Source: an uncultured Sphingobium sp. (GTDB lineage: Bacteria; Pseudomonadota; Alphaproteobacteria; Sphingomonadales; Sphingomonadaceae). Taken from it: a stretch of 18,196 nucleotides of DNA. The notes beneath the pieces are model-generated. The model was not told where the DNA came from. It worked only from the letters and a program-made list of their open reading frames with translations, and ran no database searches. The position numbers and the translations under genes were made by a program. Every line of letters begins with the position of its first letter. Position 1 is the first letter of the stretch. The stretch lies in the NCBI GenBank assembly GCA_946885845.1, contig CAMPHJ010000037.1, positions 1 to 18,196 of the forward strand. The letters run 5' to 3'. Positions 1-7,466 of the stretch are shown here, in pieces.

Positions 1-386
1 CGGGCAGCAAAGGCGATCAGCAGCCCTTCGGCGCGGGCCGCATTGCTGGACGCGGCCTGCGCTTCGACGGTGATGCGGTTGAGCCGCTGTTCCAACTGCA
101 CCACCCGCCCATCGAGCATCTGCGCTGCGTCATTCGGCAGCGCGCGCGGGGCAATGCCGGGAGCCGCGGTCCCGCGAAGATAGGGGTCTGGTGCAGAAGC
201 GATCGGCTGCGCGCCGCCCCAGCGCCTTTGCAGGTGGGGCATGGCCAGCAAAGTGATGACGACACCGATTATGAAGGCCAGCAGCAGCGCCAGCATCAGC
301 CACCGGGCGCGCGGGCGCGTAGGCGGCGGATTTGCCCGGGCGTTCGCCGCCCCGCCTTCATCGCTCATCGACAGAGTTTCTTCCAT
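1..386 (-). CDS. Mitofilin/COG4223-like inner-membrane protein, N-terminal part (runs off left edge)
   Basis: An open minus-strand frame starts at the ATG at 386-384 and stays open to the window edge (128 codons). Seen: a short polar and Pro-rich cytoplasmic N-terminus, one hydrophobic helix at about residues 29-50 (from WLMLALLLAF), a low-complexity linker, then a heptad-like stretch from about residue 91 (LDGRVVQLEQRLNRI) ending in ARAEGLLIAFAA. This is the architecture of the alphaproteobacterial COG4223/mitofilin-like proteins, which lie next to hemD in many alphaproteobacteria and are related to mitochondrial Mic60. The ATG lies 9 nt after the hemD stop, so the gene is the third of the hemC-hemD operon. 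An alternative start is Met7 (368-366), about 10 nt behind GGAAGA. The C-terminal part is not visible, so the family call is probable, not proven. Confidence 0.72.
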   Translation of the reverse strand, partial: MEETLSMSDEGGAANARANPPPTRPRARWLMLALLLAFIIGVVITLLAMPHLQRRWGGAQPIASAPDPYLRGTAAPGIAPRALPNDAAQMLDGRVVQLEQRLNRITVEAQAASSNAARAEGLLIAFAA

Positions 387-395
387 GGTGCGGGA

Positions 396-1064
396 TCATT
401 CGCACAATCGGGCGGCGAGGGCCAGCATCCTGTCGTCATCCGGGCGATCGAGAGCCAGCGCGCTTGCCCAACCATCACCACATGCCGACAGGGCGGCGGG
501 GCTGATCGCAACGATATGAAGCTGGTCACGCTGGTTTAGCGGGACCAGATCAGCGACCTTCTGCCCTGCGCGCGGCGAATGGATCAGCAGTACTGCGCCC
601 GGTTGCAACAGCTTTCCCAGCTCAGTTCCTGCACGCCCCACCATCTCATAGATGATGGTCCGCTGGATGGAGAGCGGCCCCTGGGCGATGGCAGCAACGG
701 TTCGCCCGCCCAGATGCAGCACCCGGCGGTGACCATCCGCCGCGATCCGGGCGGCGATGGCATTGCCATCCTGATCGCCGGAAACCACCCTATCAAATCC
801 CTGCGCCGTCAGCGCGCGGGCCGTCGCGCCACCGACCGCATAAGCGGGAAGATTGCGGTAGGCCGCCAGTTGCGGCCCCGCCAGTCGCGCGGCCTGCGCG
901 CTGGTCAGCAACAGCGCGTCGAACTGCGCTGCGGCAGGCGCGTCCCACGCAACCGCGCGCGCTTCGAACAGGGGGCATAGACAGACGGCAAGGCCAAGCC
1001 TTTCGGCGCGGGCGGCGGTTTCTCCAGCGCCCGGTTCGGGCCGCAGGATGATGACCGGCGTCAT
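396..1064 (-). CDS. hemD: Uroporphyrinogen-III synthase
   Basis: This enzyme cyclises hydroxymethylbilane, inverting ring D, to uroporphyrinogen III in the cytoplasm; it is the branch step to heme and cobalamin. The 222-residue length fits the family (about 220-260). HemD proteins are poorly conserved, but the typical landmarks are present: a TS(A)QAAR motif in the first domain, AVGGATARAL (the V-G-x-x-T-A turn between domains), HLGGRT at the start of the second lobe, and IHSPRAGQ near residue 160. The ATG at 1064-1062 overlaps the hemC stop by 4 nt (ATGA), so translation is probably coupled. The stop at 398-396 is followed 9 nt later by the mitofilin-like gene. Position directly after hemC is the strongest support. 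Confidence 0.9.
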   Translation of the reverse strand: MTPVIILRPEPGAGETAARAERLGLAVCLCPLFEARAVAWDAPAAAQFDALLLTSAQAARLAGPQLAAYRNLPAYAVGGATARALTAQGFDRVVSGDQDGNAIAARIAADGHRRVLHLGGRTVAAIAQGPLSIQRTIIYEMVGRAGTELGKLLQPGAVLLIHSPRAGQKVADLVPLNQRDQLHIVAISPAALSACGDGWASALALDRPDDDRMLALAARLCE

Positions 1065-1999
1065 GTTTCGAACAGGGCGCGCAGATCCGGGCTGGCGCGT
1101 TGCAGCAGCGACCGGCCAAGATTTTCCGCATCGTCCAGCGCGCCGCGCGCCAGCACGCAGCCGTCGCTGACCACTTCGCGCCCGTCCGCGCTCAGTATCT
1201 CGGCGCGCAATGTGATTTCACTGCCTTGCATCTGCGCCAGCGCCGCAATCGGCGAATGACAGGTCCCGCCCAGTCCTTTCAGCACCGACCGTTCCGCCAT
1301 CACGCAGTCATAGGTGTCGGCATCATTGATCGCAGCCAGCAGCGCCAGCATTTGGTCGTTGTCGCTCAGCGTCTCAATGCCCACCGCGCCTTGGGATGGC
1401 GCGGGCAGCATGACGTCCAGCGATATGGTCGTGCCCACATCGGATCGTCCCAGACGGTCCAGCCCGGCCGCCGCCAATAGCGTCGCATGCACATCCCCCG
1501 ATGCCAGCTTGGCCAGACGCGTGGCGACATTGCCGCGAAACAGGATCACATTCGCATCGGGGCGCAGCCGCTTGACCTGCGCGGCGCGGCGCGGCGAACT
1601 GCTGCCCACCACCGGATTATTGGGCAGCGCCTCGAAACTTCCGGCCCCGACCAGCCGGTCGCGTACGTCGGCGCGGGGCAGCATGGCGGCGATACGGATG
1701 GCTGGCGGACGCAGCGTCTCCACATCCTTCATCGAATGGACGGCAAAATCGATCTCGCCCGCCATCAGCGCTCGGTCCAGCTCCTTGGTCCACAGAGCCT
1801 TGCCGCCAATTTCGGCTAGCGCGCGGTCCTGAATGCGGTCGCCGCTGGTCTGCACCACGACCGTTTCGATCATGTCGGGCGCCAACCCGTGGCGAGCGCA
1901 CAATGCTTGTGCGGTCATCCGCGCCTGAACCAGGGCAAGGGGCGATCCTCTGGTGCCAAGGCGCAGGGGGCGGTCGGAAAGGAAAGAAGGCAGCGTCAT
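1061..1999 (-). CDS. hemC: Hydroxymethylbilane synthase (porphobilinogen deaminase)
   Basis: This enzyme polymerises four porphobilinogens into hydroxymethylbilane on a covalent dipyrromethane cofactor (heme pathway, cytosol). The 312 residues match the family length. Visible motifs in order: LGTRGSPLALVQA near residue 14; the long GGKALWTKELDRAL segment; HSMKDVET, containing the catalytic aspartate (about D92); VGSSSPRRAAQ; FRGNVATRLAKL; LPAPSQGAVGIE; and GGTCHSPIAAL, whose cysteine (about C247) is the expected cofactor attachment site. The ATG at 1999-1997 gives the normal N-terminus; an AGGA lies very close upstream. First gene of hemC-hemD-mitofilin. Its start is 44 bp from the start of divergent tsaD, across a dyad at 2011-2032. 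Confidence 0.97.
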   Translation of the reverse strand: MTLPSFLSDRPLRLGTRGSPLALVQARMTAQALCARHGLAPDMIETVVVQTSGDRIQDRALAEIGGKALWTKELDRALMAGEIDFAVHSMKDVETLRPPAIRIAAMLPRADVRDRLVGAGSFEALPNNPVVGSSSPRRAAQVKRLRPDANVILFRGNVATRLAKLASGDVHATLLAAAGLDRLGRSDVGTTISLDVMLPAPSQGAVGIETLSDNDQMLALLAAINDADTYDCVMAERSVLKGLGGTCHSPIAALAQMQGSEITLRAEILSADGREVVSDGCVLARGALDDAENLGRSLLQRASPDLRALFET

Positions 2000-2010
2000 A
2001 TCCTGCTTGC

Positions 2011-2032
2011 TCTAATGACCGTGGCCATTAGA
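2011..2032. promoter_or_regulatory. Near-perfect 22-bp dyad between divergent hemC and tsaD
   Basis: TCTAATG at 2011-2017 is the exact reverse complement of CATTAGA at 2026-2032. The inner bases also pair (CC at 2019-2020 with GG at 2023-2024), with a single mismatch (2018/2025) and an unpaired centre. It occupies half of the 44-bp gap between the hemC and tsaD start codons. It could be an operator shared by both genes, or a symmetric bidirectional promoter in which TAAT/ATTA form back-to-back -10-like elements. The sequence is seen directly; its role is inference. Confidence 0.45.
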
Positions 2033-2033
2033 T

Positions 2034-2038
2034 GGAAG
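2034..2038 (+). promoter_or_regulatory. Ribosome binding site that decides the tsaD start
   Basis: GGAAG ends 5 nt before the ATG at 2044. An upstream in-frame ATG at 2032 overlaps this site and has no Shine-Dalgarno sequence of its own, so 2044 is preferred. Confidence 0.65.
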
Positions 2039-2043
2039 CTGCA

Positions 2044-3078
2044 ATGACGATCATCCTGGGCCTGGAATCAAGCTGCGACGAAACGGCGGCGGCGTTGGTG
2101 ACGGCGGATGGCAGGATATTGGCTCACCGCCTCGCGACGCAGGAAGAGGCGCATCGTCCCTATGGCGGGGTGGTCCCCGAAATCGCCGCCCGCGCTCATG
2201 TGGAGGCGTTAAGCCCGCTGATCGCCGCCGTTCTGGCCGACGCGGATATGGCGCTGGCGGACGTCGATGTGATCGCCGCGACAGCCGGGCCGGGGCTGAT
2301 CGGGGGGGTTATGGTCGGCCTGGTCACTGGCAAGGCGCTGGCTCATGCGGCGGGCAAGCCGCTGATTGCCGTCAATCATCTGGAAGGCCATGCGCTGTCG
2401 CCACGCCTGGCCGATCCATCGCTGCAATTCCCCTATCTGCTGCTGCTGGTGTCGGGCGGCCATTGCCAGCTGCTTCTCGTTCGCGGCCCCGGCGACTACG
2501 CCCGCCTGGCCACCACCATCGACGATGCGTCGGGGGAGGCTTTTGACAAGACCGCAAAGCTGCTGGGCCTTGGCTATCCCGGCGGACCGGCCGTTGAACA
2601 GGCCGCGGCCAAGGGCGACCCAAGGGCCGTGCCGCTGCCCCGTCCGTTGGTGGGGACGGCGGAACCGCATTTCTCCTTCGCAGGGTTGAAAAGCGCGGTG
2701 ATGCGGGCAGCGCAATCGGGTCAATATTCAACCGAAGACATCGCGGCGAGCTTTCAGCAGGCGGTGATCGACTGCCTGGTCGACCGCACCGAAAAGCAAC
2801 TGGGCTGTCATGGCGGCATCACGGCGCTGGTCGTGGCGGGCGGGGTCGCCGCCAACCAGTCGATTCGCAGCGCGCTGGAAACGCTGGCCAGTAAACATGG
2901 CCTGCCTTTCGTCGCGCCGCCGCTGTGGCTGTGTACCGACAATGCGGCGATGATCGCATGGGCGGGGGCGGAACGCTATGCGGCGGGGCTGGTAGATGAT
3001 CTGACGGTGCCCGCGCGACCGCGCTGGCCACTGGATCCAGGAGCGGAAAAGGCGCGTGGCGCGGGGGTGAAGGCATGA
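2044..3078 (+). CDS. tsaD: tRNA N6-adenosine threonylcarbamoyltransferase TsaD
   Basis: TsaD is the catalytic subunit that transfers threonylcarbamoyl from TC-AMP to A37 of ANN-decoding tRNAs (t6A), acting with TsaB, TsaE and TsaC/Sua5 in the cytosol. From the ATG at 2044 the protein has 344 residues, the usual size. ASKHA-fold landmarks: [15 protein letters not shown] at the N-terminus; the metal ligands H112 and H116 in [60 protein letters not shown]; and [12 protein letters not shown] with the third metal ligand (Asp). The start is set by GGAAG 5 nt upstream; starting at 2032 would add only MEAA. The stop overlaps the gpsA start by 4 nt, so the two genes are co-transcribed. Pairing of tsaD with gpsA, divergent from hemC, is common in alphaproteobacteria as far as I recall. 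Confidence 0.97.
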   Translation: MTIILGLESSCDETAAALVTADGRILAHRLATQEEAHRPYGGVVPEIAARAHVEALSPLIAAVLADADMALADVDVIAATAGPGLIGGVMVGLVTGKALAHAAGKPLIAVNHLEGHALSPRLADPSLQFPYLLLLVSGGHCQLLLVRGPGDYARLATTIDDASGEAFDKTAKLLGLGYPGGPAVEQAAAKGDPRAVPLPRPLVGTAEPHFSFAGLKSAVMRAAQSGQYSTEDIAASFQQAVIDCLVDRTEKQLGCHGGITALVVAGGVAANQSIRSALETLASKHGLPFVAPPLWLCTDNAAMIAWAGAERYAAGLVDDLTVPARPRWPLDPGAEKARGAGVKA

Positions 3079-4046
3079 AGGCTGGTGTCATCGGCGCAGG
3101 GGCATGGGGCACGGCCCTTGCCCAGACATTGTCGGCGGAGGGACAGGATGTCCGGCTCTGGGCGTTCGAAACGGATGTGGTGGACGCGATCAATCGCGAC
3201 CGGATCAACCCGCTCTACCTTCCCGGCGTCACGCTCAACCCGTCTCTGCGCGCCAGCGGCGACATGGCGGACATGGCGGACAGGGATATGCTGCTGATCG
3301 TCTGCCCTGCCCAGCATCTGCGCGGCATCGTTAGCGGCGCTCCAGCCGGAGTGCCGCTGATCCTGTGTTCCAAGGGGATCGAGGCGGGCACCGGCCTGTT
3401 GATGTCGGAAGTGGCGGAACAGGCGCAGCCCGCATCTCCGATCGCGGTCCTGTCAGGCCCTACTTTCGCGCATGAGGTTGCCAAGGGCCTGCCCACCGCG
3501 ATCACGCTGGCCTGCGCCGACGCCGGGCTTGCCGCACGGATCGCCACGCGCATCGCCCGCCCAGCCTTCCGTCCCTATATTTCTGACGATGTCGTCGGCG
3601 CGGAAATTGGCGGAGCGGTCAAGAATGTGCTCGCCATCGCATGCGGCGTGGCGGATGGCGCGGGGCTTGGCCTCAATGCGCGCGCCGCTCTCATCAGTCG
3701 CGGTTTTGCCGAAATGACGCGCTTTGGCCTCGCGCGGGGGGCGCGCGCTGAAACCTTGGGCGGGCTATCGGGGCTGGGCGACCTCGTTCTCACCTGCTCT
3801 TCGACCAACTCGCGCAATTTTTCGCTCGGCAAGGGGCTGGGTGAAGGACGCGCAGCGGCGGAACTCCTAAGCAATCGGCGGACCGTGGCGGAGGGCGCCT
3901 TTACCGCGCCCGTGCTGCGCGATGCGGCGCGATCCGCCGGGGTCGACATGCCCGTGGTTGAAGCGGTATGCGCCCTGCTCGAAGATGCTGCGCCGCTCGC
4001 TCAGGTCATCGATGCACTGCTCACGCGTCCGTTGCGGCCCGAATAA
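3075..4046 (+). CDS. gpsA: Glycerol-3-phosphate dehydrogenase [NAD(P)+]
   Basis: GpsA reduces dihydroxyacetone phosphate to sn-glycerol-3-phosphate, the backbone for phospholipids, in the cytosol. The 323 residues match the family. Seen: the Rossmann motif [10 protein letters not shown] at residues 7-16; [10 protein letters not shown] near 75; SKGIE with Lys100; [17 protein letters not shown] at about 126-142; the [13 protein letters not shown] segment carrying the conserved catalytic Lys183; and [17 protein letters not shown], the substrate and structural signature. The ATG overlaps the tsaD stop (ATGA), indicating translational coupling. The flippase gene starts about 80 nt downstream on the same strand and could be read through. 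Confidence 0.97.
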   Translation: MKAGVIGAGAWGTALAQTLSAEGQDVRLWAFETDVVDAINRDRINPLYLPGVTLNPSLRASGDMADMADRDMLLIVCPAQHLRGIVSGAPAGVPLILCSKGIEAGTGLLMSEVAEQAQPASPIAVLSGPTFAHEVAKGLPTAITLACADAGLAARIATRIARPAFRPYISDDVVGAEIGGAVKNVLAIACGVADGAGLGLNARAALISRGFAEMTRFGLARGARAETLGGLSGLGDLVLTCSSTNSRNFSLGKGLGEGRAAAELLSNRRTVAEGAFTAPVLRDAARSAGVDMPVVEAVCALLEDAAPLAQVIDALLTRPLRPE

Positions 4047-4103
4047 TCTCGTCGCCCCATATTCGATTATCGTTTACCATAACTGCAACAGACATGAAGC
4101 GAC

Positions 4104-4110
4104 GAGGGGA
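4104..4110 (+). promoter_or_regulatory. Possible ribosome binding site upstream of the flippase gene
   Basis: GAGGGGA ends 10 nt before an in-frame TTG at 4121 and 19 nt before the ATG at 4130. It is the only good Shine-Dalgarno-like sequence here and would favour a TTG start. It lies inside the coding frame if the ATG at 4094 is used instead. Confidence 0.35.
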
Positions 4111-4129
4111 TCCTTATTCTTTGCCGGTA

Positions 4130-5614
4130 ATGGATTCTCCTTCTGCGCAACAGGATGACATTGCAGCTCTGGCAAGGGGCGGCCGGACCAACCTGTTCGG
4201 GTTCCTGCTGCGTTTGGCCGCGCGGCTGCCTTTCCTGTTCATAGCGGGACGCTGGTATGGCGCTGAATCGCTGGGCCGTTTCGCCTATGCCGTGCTGGTC
4301 GTCGAATTTGCGGCACAGCTTGCGACGCTGGGGCTGAAACGTGGGCTGGCGGGCGCATTGTCGCAAACGGAACGACCGCACAGCCATGTCGTGACCGACG
4401 CCATGGTCGTGACATTGAGCGCCTCGCTGATCGCCGCTTGCCTGCTGGTCGCCTTTCCCACCGCCATGTTCCCCAACAGTTCGATCAACGGGCTGGACCG
4501 GCTGTTGGCGCTGATCGTGATCGCGGTGGCCGGTTCGGATGTGGCGCTGGCGGCCTGCGCCTATCGTTTCGACGTCGGCGCGACGGTGCGCGCGCGGTCG
4601 ATCATAGAACCCTGGGCGATCAGCATCGGTGCGTTCGCCTTCGCCTTTTATTCGACCCGCGACGGCCTCATTCTCTCCTACGTGCTGTCGATGTTCGCCG
4701 CGCTTGTCGCATCCATCATTCCCATGACCCGCCATTATGGCATCCCCTATGGCTGGCGTCCCGACTTTGGCCGTCTTTGGCGGCTTGCCCGGCGCAACCT
4801 GCCGCTGGCGGCGGCGGACGGGATTGAATGGGGATCGCGCCGACTGGATCTGGCGATATTGGGCCTTTTCGTCAGCCCCGCGGCGGTCGGTGTCTATTAT
4901 GTCGCGCAGCAGGTCGCGTCCCTGCCGCAAAAGCTCAAGACCAGTTTCGACCCGATATTGGGTCCCGTGATCACCCGCAATCTGGCGGAGGGCAATCTGA
5001 CGGCCATCGCGCGGCAGGTGAGTCAGGTCGGCTTCTGGATCATTGCTGCCCAGGCGGGGATTGCTTTGGCGCTGGGCATCCCCGGCGAAGCGGTGATGGG
5101 TCTGGTCGGTCCGCATTTTGTCGGCGGAACGGGCGCGCTCGCCTTCCTGCTGCTGGCCGAAGTCGTCGCCGCCACCGCCGTCGTCAGCGAATCCGCGCTG
5201 GTCTATATCGCGCGGCACCGCAACCTGATGATATCGCTGATAATGATCGGCCTGCAGGCTTTGCTCAGCTTCGCCCTGATCCTTGCGGCGCGGGACATGG
5301 GGCTGTCGCAGGTGGCGATCGCCGCCGCGCCTGCGCTGGCATTGTGCATCGCGCTCGGCGTCGGGGCCGTGGTGAAGGCGCGCTTGCTCGCCCGGCTCTT
5401 GGGCGCGCGGGTCAATGCCTGGCGCTGGCCGCTGCTGGGCGCATCGGCGGCTGCCTGTGCCGCTGGTGGGGCCTTCGTCGCGCTGCCCCCCAGATTCGAA
5501 TGGATGGAGCTGGTCTTTGGCATCGCGACGATATTGGGCGTCTATGGCCTGGTCATCTGGCGCTGGGGCTTCGGCTCGGACGACCGCGCCCTGTTCCGCA
5601 GCCAGAAAGCGTAA
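4130..5614 (+). CDS. Polysaccharide flippase, MOP/Wzx-like (lipopolysaccharide or exopolysaccharide export)
   Basis: Members of this multidrug/oligosaccharidyl-lipid/polysaccharide (MOP) superfamily flip undecaprenyl-linked glycans, or related lipids, across the inner membrane. From the ATG at 4130 the product is 494 residues, with about 12-14 hydrophobic helices spread over its length and almost no soluble domain. Family-like features: an N-terminal Arg/Gly-rich entry (RGGRTNLFGFLLRLAARLP), YVLSMFAALVASI near the first-half boundary, LDLAILGLFVSPAAVGVYYVAQQ, and the charged loop LPQKLKTSFDPILGPVI. Start choice is uncertain: ATG 4094 and TTG 4121 are in the same frame, and only the TTG has a Shine-Dalgarno-like GAGGGG at 10 nt. 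No glycan cluster surrounds it, so the substrate is unknown. A lipid II flippase (MurJ) is less likely given the length and motifs. Confidence 0.8.
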   Translation: MDSPSAQQDDIAALARGGRTNLFGFLLRLAARLPFLFIAGRWYGAESLGRFAYAVLVVEFAAQLATLGLKRGLAGALSQTERPHSHVVTDAMVVTLSASLIAACLLVAFPTAMFPNSSINGLDRLLALIVIAVAGSDVALAACAYRFDVGATVRARSIIEPWAISIGAFAFAFYSTRDGLILSYVLSMFAALVASIIPMTRHYGIPYGWRPDFGRLWRLARRNLPLAAADGIEWGSRRLDLAILGLFVSPAAVGVYYVAQQVASLPQKLKTSFDPILGPVITRNLAEGNLTAIARQVSQVGFWIIAAQAGIALALGIPGEAVMGLVGPHFVGGTGALAFLLLAEVVAATAVVSESALVYIARHRNLMISLIMIGLQALLSFALILAARDMGLSQVAIAAAPALALCIALGVGAVVKARLLARLLGARVNAWRWPLLGASAAACAAGGAFVALPPRFEWMELVFGIATILGVYGLVIWRWGFGSDDRALFRSQKA

Positions 5615-5650
5615 ACCAGGCCCCCCGACGCCGGTTTGGCGATTCCCAGG

Positions 5651-5671
5651 CGATCTGGCTCTGTCAGATCG
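5651..5671. terminator. Hairpin between convergent flippase and adenosine kinase genes
   Basis: CGATCTG at 5651-5657 pairs perfectly with CAGATCG at 5665-5671 across a 7-nt loop, inside the 66-bp convergent gap. No T-tract follows on the plus side (AAAA follows the stem), and none is evident on the minus side. It may be a weak bidirectional terminator or simply a 3' end stem. Confidence 0.35.
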
Positions 5672-5680
5672 AAAACCGCT

Positions 5681-6679
5681 CTAACCCAGTGTCTTCGCCC
5701 GGATCGCCTGCAAATCCTGTTCCGGGCGCGCGCCCCAGTGCGAAATGACCTCGGCTGCCGCCGCAGCGCCCAGCTTCAGGCATTTTTCGATGTCCAGCCC
5801 TTCCAGATGACCGGCCAGGAAACCGGCGGCGAACAGGTCTCCTGCGCCGGTCGTATCGACAACGGCGTCGACCGAAGCGGCCAGGGTTTCATAACGCATG
5901 CCATCGACCACCGCGATCGCGCCCTTTTCGCTGCGGGTGGATACCAGCACCGGCACGCGCGCCGCGATGGCTGCAACCGCGCCTTCGAAATCATCGATCT
6001 GCGCCAGCGACTGGATTTCGCCTTCATTGGAAAAGAGAATGTCGATCAGCCCCTGGTCGATCAGGTCGATGAAATCATCGCGATGGCGAGAGATCACGAA
6101 ATTGTCCGACAGTGTGAAGGCGACTTTCCGACCTGCTCCACGCGCGGCGTCGATGGCGGCCCGCATGGCAGCGCGCGGCTGTTCGGGATCCCACAGATAG
6201 CCTTCCAGATACAGGATCGACGCCGACCGGATCAGGTCCATGTCAACCGCCGATTGCGGCAGGAATTGAGACGCACCCAGAAATGTGTTCATCGTCCGCT
6301 GGGCATCGGGCGTCACCAGGATCAGGCATCGGGCGGTCGGCACGTCGCCGCTCACCGCAGGCGTGTCGTAGCGGATACCCAGCGCGCGCACGTCATGGGC
6401 GAAAACCGCCCCCAGCTGGTCGTCGCATACCTGCCCGATGAAGGCACATTTTTTGCCCAGCGCCGCCAGCCCGGCCAGCGTGTTGGCGGCTGACCCGCCG
6501 CTGATTTCCTTGCCAGCGGCCATGTCCGCATACAGGCTTTCCGCCGTCGCAGCGTCGATCAGTTGCATGCCACCCTTGGTCAGGGCGTGTTCGGCCAGAA
6601 ATGCGTCATCGCTCGGGGCGAGCACGTCGACAATGGCGTTGCCGATGGCGACAACATCAAGCGTGGGAGCAGCAGTCAC
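5681..6679 (-). CDS. Adenosine kinase, PfkB/ribokinase family
   Basis: Proteins of this type phosphorylate adenosine (or a related sugar or nucleoside) with ATP in the cytosol, salvaging purine nucleosides. The 332-residue product has the PfkB fold signatures: the N-terminal substrate region with GNAIVDVLA (residues 13-21); GGSAANTLAGLAALG (signature 1, about 61-75); GQVCDDQLG; TFLGASQFL; and the catalytic DTTGAGDLFAAGFLAG (signature 2, 275-290, catalytic base D281). The start is GTG at 6679-6677; AAGGA lies 6 nt upstream (6686-6690) and settles the choice. A promoter candidate lies at 6725-6753. The gene is convergent with the flippase and divergent from the EI24-like gene. Substrate specificity cannot be read from sequence; adenosine is the usual annotation for this alphaproteobacterial subgroup. 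Confidence 0.88.
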   Translation of the reverse strand: MTAAPTLDVVAIGNAIVDVLAPSDDAFLAEHALTKGGMQLIDAATAESLYADMAAGKEISGGSAANTLAGLAALGKKCAFIGQVCDDQLGAVFAHDVRALGIRYDTPAVSGDVPTARCLILVTPDAQRTMNTFLGASQFLPQSAVDMDLIRSASILYLEGYLWDPEQPRAAMRAAIDAARGAGRKVAFTLSDNFVISRHRDDFIDLIDQGLIDILFSNEGEIQSLAQIDDFEGAVAAIAARVPVLVSTRSEKGAIAVVDGMRYETLAASVDAVVDTTGAGDLFAAGFLAGHLEGLDIEKCLKLGAAAAAEVISHWGARPEQDLQAIRAKTLG

Positions 6680-6685
6680 GCGACA

Positions 6686-6690
6686 TCCTT
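6686..6690 (-). promoter_or_regulatory. Ribosome binding site that decides the GTG start of the adenosine kinase
   Basis: On the minus strand AAGGA precedes the GTG at 6679 by 6 nt. No in-frame ATG nearby has a comparable site. Confidence 0.65.
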
Positions 6691-6724
6691 ATGATCGAGA
6701 AAAGAGGAAATGATTTGGCCGCAG

Positions 6725-6753
6725 TCTCTATCGAGAGGCGCAGCCCCGCGCAA
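6725..6753 (-). promoter_or_regulatory. Candidate promoter of the adenosine kinase gene
   Basis: On the minus strand TTGCGC (6753-6748) and TAGAGA (6730-6725) are separated by exactly 17 nt, giving plausible housekeeping -35 and -10 boxes. Transcription would start near 6718, leaving a leader of about 40 nt that includes AAGGA. Match quality is moderate and untested. Confidence 0.4.
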
Positions 6754-6797
6754 CGGCGCTGATTGACGCGGTCGCGACGAAGCGGGATAGGTCGGCC

Positions 6798-7466
6798 ATG
6801 GTTATCATTGCCGCATTGCGCGCCTTCCGGACGATCTTTCATCGCGCCGCCCTACGCCTGCTTGGCAAGACCCTGCTGATCACGCTGATGCTGTTCGCCA
6901 TGGCGGCGCTGGGATTGTGGAGCGCGGTGCACGCGGTCCGCGTCTATTTCGGTTGGGGTGGCGGCGGTCTGGCAGAGGCAGCGGCGACGGCGCTGGGGGC
7001 GGTCGCGCTTGGCTGGCTGTTGTTCCGCACCGCCGCCATGGCGGTCATGGGCTTTTTCGCAGATGATATCGTCGTGACGGTGGAGCGGGAAAGCTACCCG
7101 ACCGCCGCTGCCACGGCCAGGCCGGTGGGCTTCGCGCGCAGCCTGCGCTTCGCCCTCATGTCGATTGCCCGGACGATCGGCTGGAACCTGTTTGCACTCC
7201 CGGCCTATATCGTCCTGCTTGCGACGGGCGTCGGCACGGTGGGATTGTTCCTGCTGCTCAACGCCTATCTGCTGGGCCGCGATCTCGCCGACATGGTAGA
7301 GCCACGCCATCCCGACCGTCCATCCATTACGCCCCTCAGCCGGTGGCTCATGGGCCTCGTTTCGGCGCTTCTCTTCCTCATGCCGCTGGTCAACCTGCTT
7401 GCGCCGATCTGGAGCGCGGCTATGGCGGTGCACGTGCTGCACGGCATCAGAAGGAAAGCCGCATGA
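6798..7466 (+). CDS. EI24/CysZ-like integral membrane protein
   Basis: The 222-residue protein has four to five long hydrophobic segments (about residues 22-44, 60-90, 125-155 and 175-205) and the EI24-family layout, including FFADDIVVTVERESYP after the second membrane region and the AYLLGRDLADMVEPRH motif before the last helices. In CysZ, a relative, this fold takes part in sulfate uptake; most alphaproteobacterial members have no assigned function, so I do not call it a sulfate transporter. No cys genes are nearby. The ATG follows TAGG at 6 nt. Its stop overlaps the start of the following lipoprotein gene by 4 nt, so the two are expressed together. Divergent from the adenosine kinase across about 118 bp. 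Confidence 0.8.
   Translation: MVIIAALRAFRTIFHRAALRLLGKTLLITLMLFAMAALGLWSAVHAVRVYFGWGGGGLAEAAATALGAVALGWLLFRTAAMAVMGFFADDIVVTVERESYPTAAATARPVGFARSLRFALMSIARTIGWNLFALPAYIVLLATGVGTVGLFLLLNAYLLGRDLADMVEPRHPDRPSITPLSRWLMGLVSALLFLMPLVNLLAPIWSAAMAVHVLHGIRRKAA

Noticed and set aside
4067..5218. Long antisense open frame opposite the flippase gene (383 codons)
   Set aside because: Composition is rich in Gln, Arg, Asp and Gly with no hydrophobic core or motif; it is a typical GC-driven shadow of the coding strand.
6763..6791. TTGACG-N17-GATAGG as a promoter giving a leaderless EI24-like mRNA
   Set aside because: The -10 match is poor (3 of 6) and overlaps the TAGG ribosome binding site 6 nt before the ATG, so both roles cannot hold together; the spacing may be coincidence.
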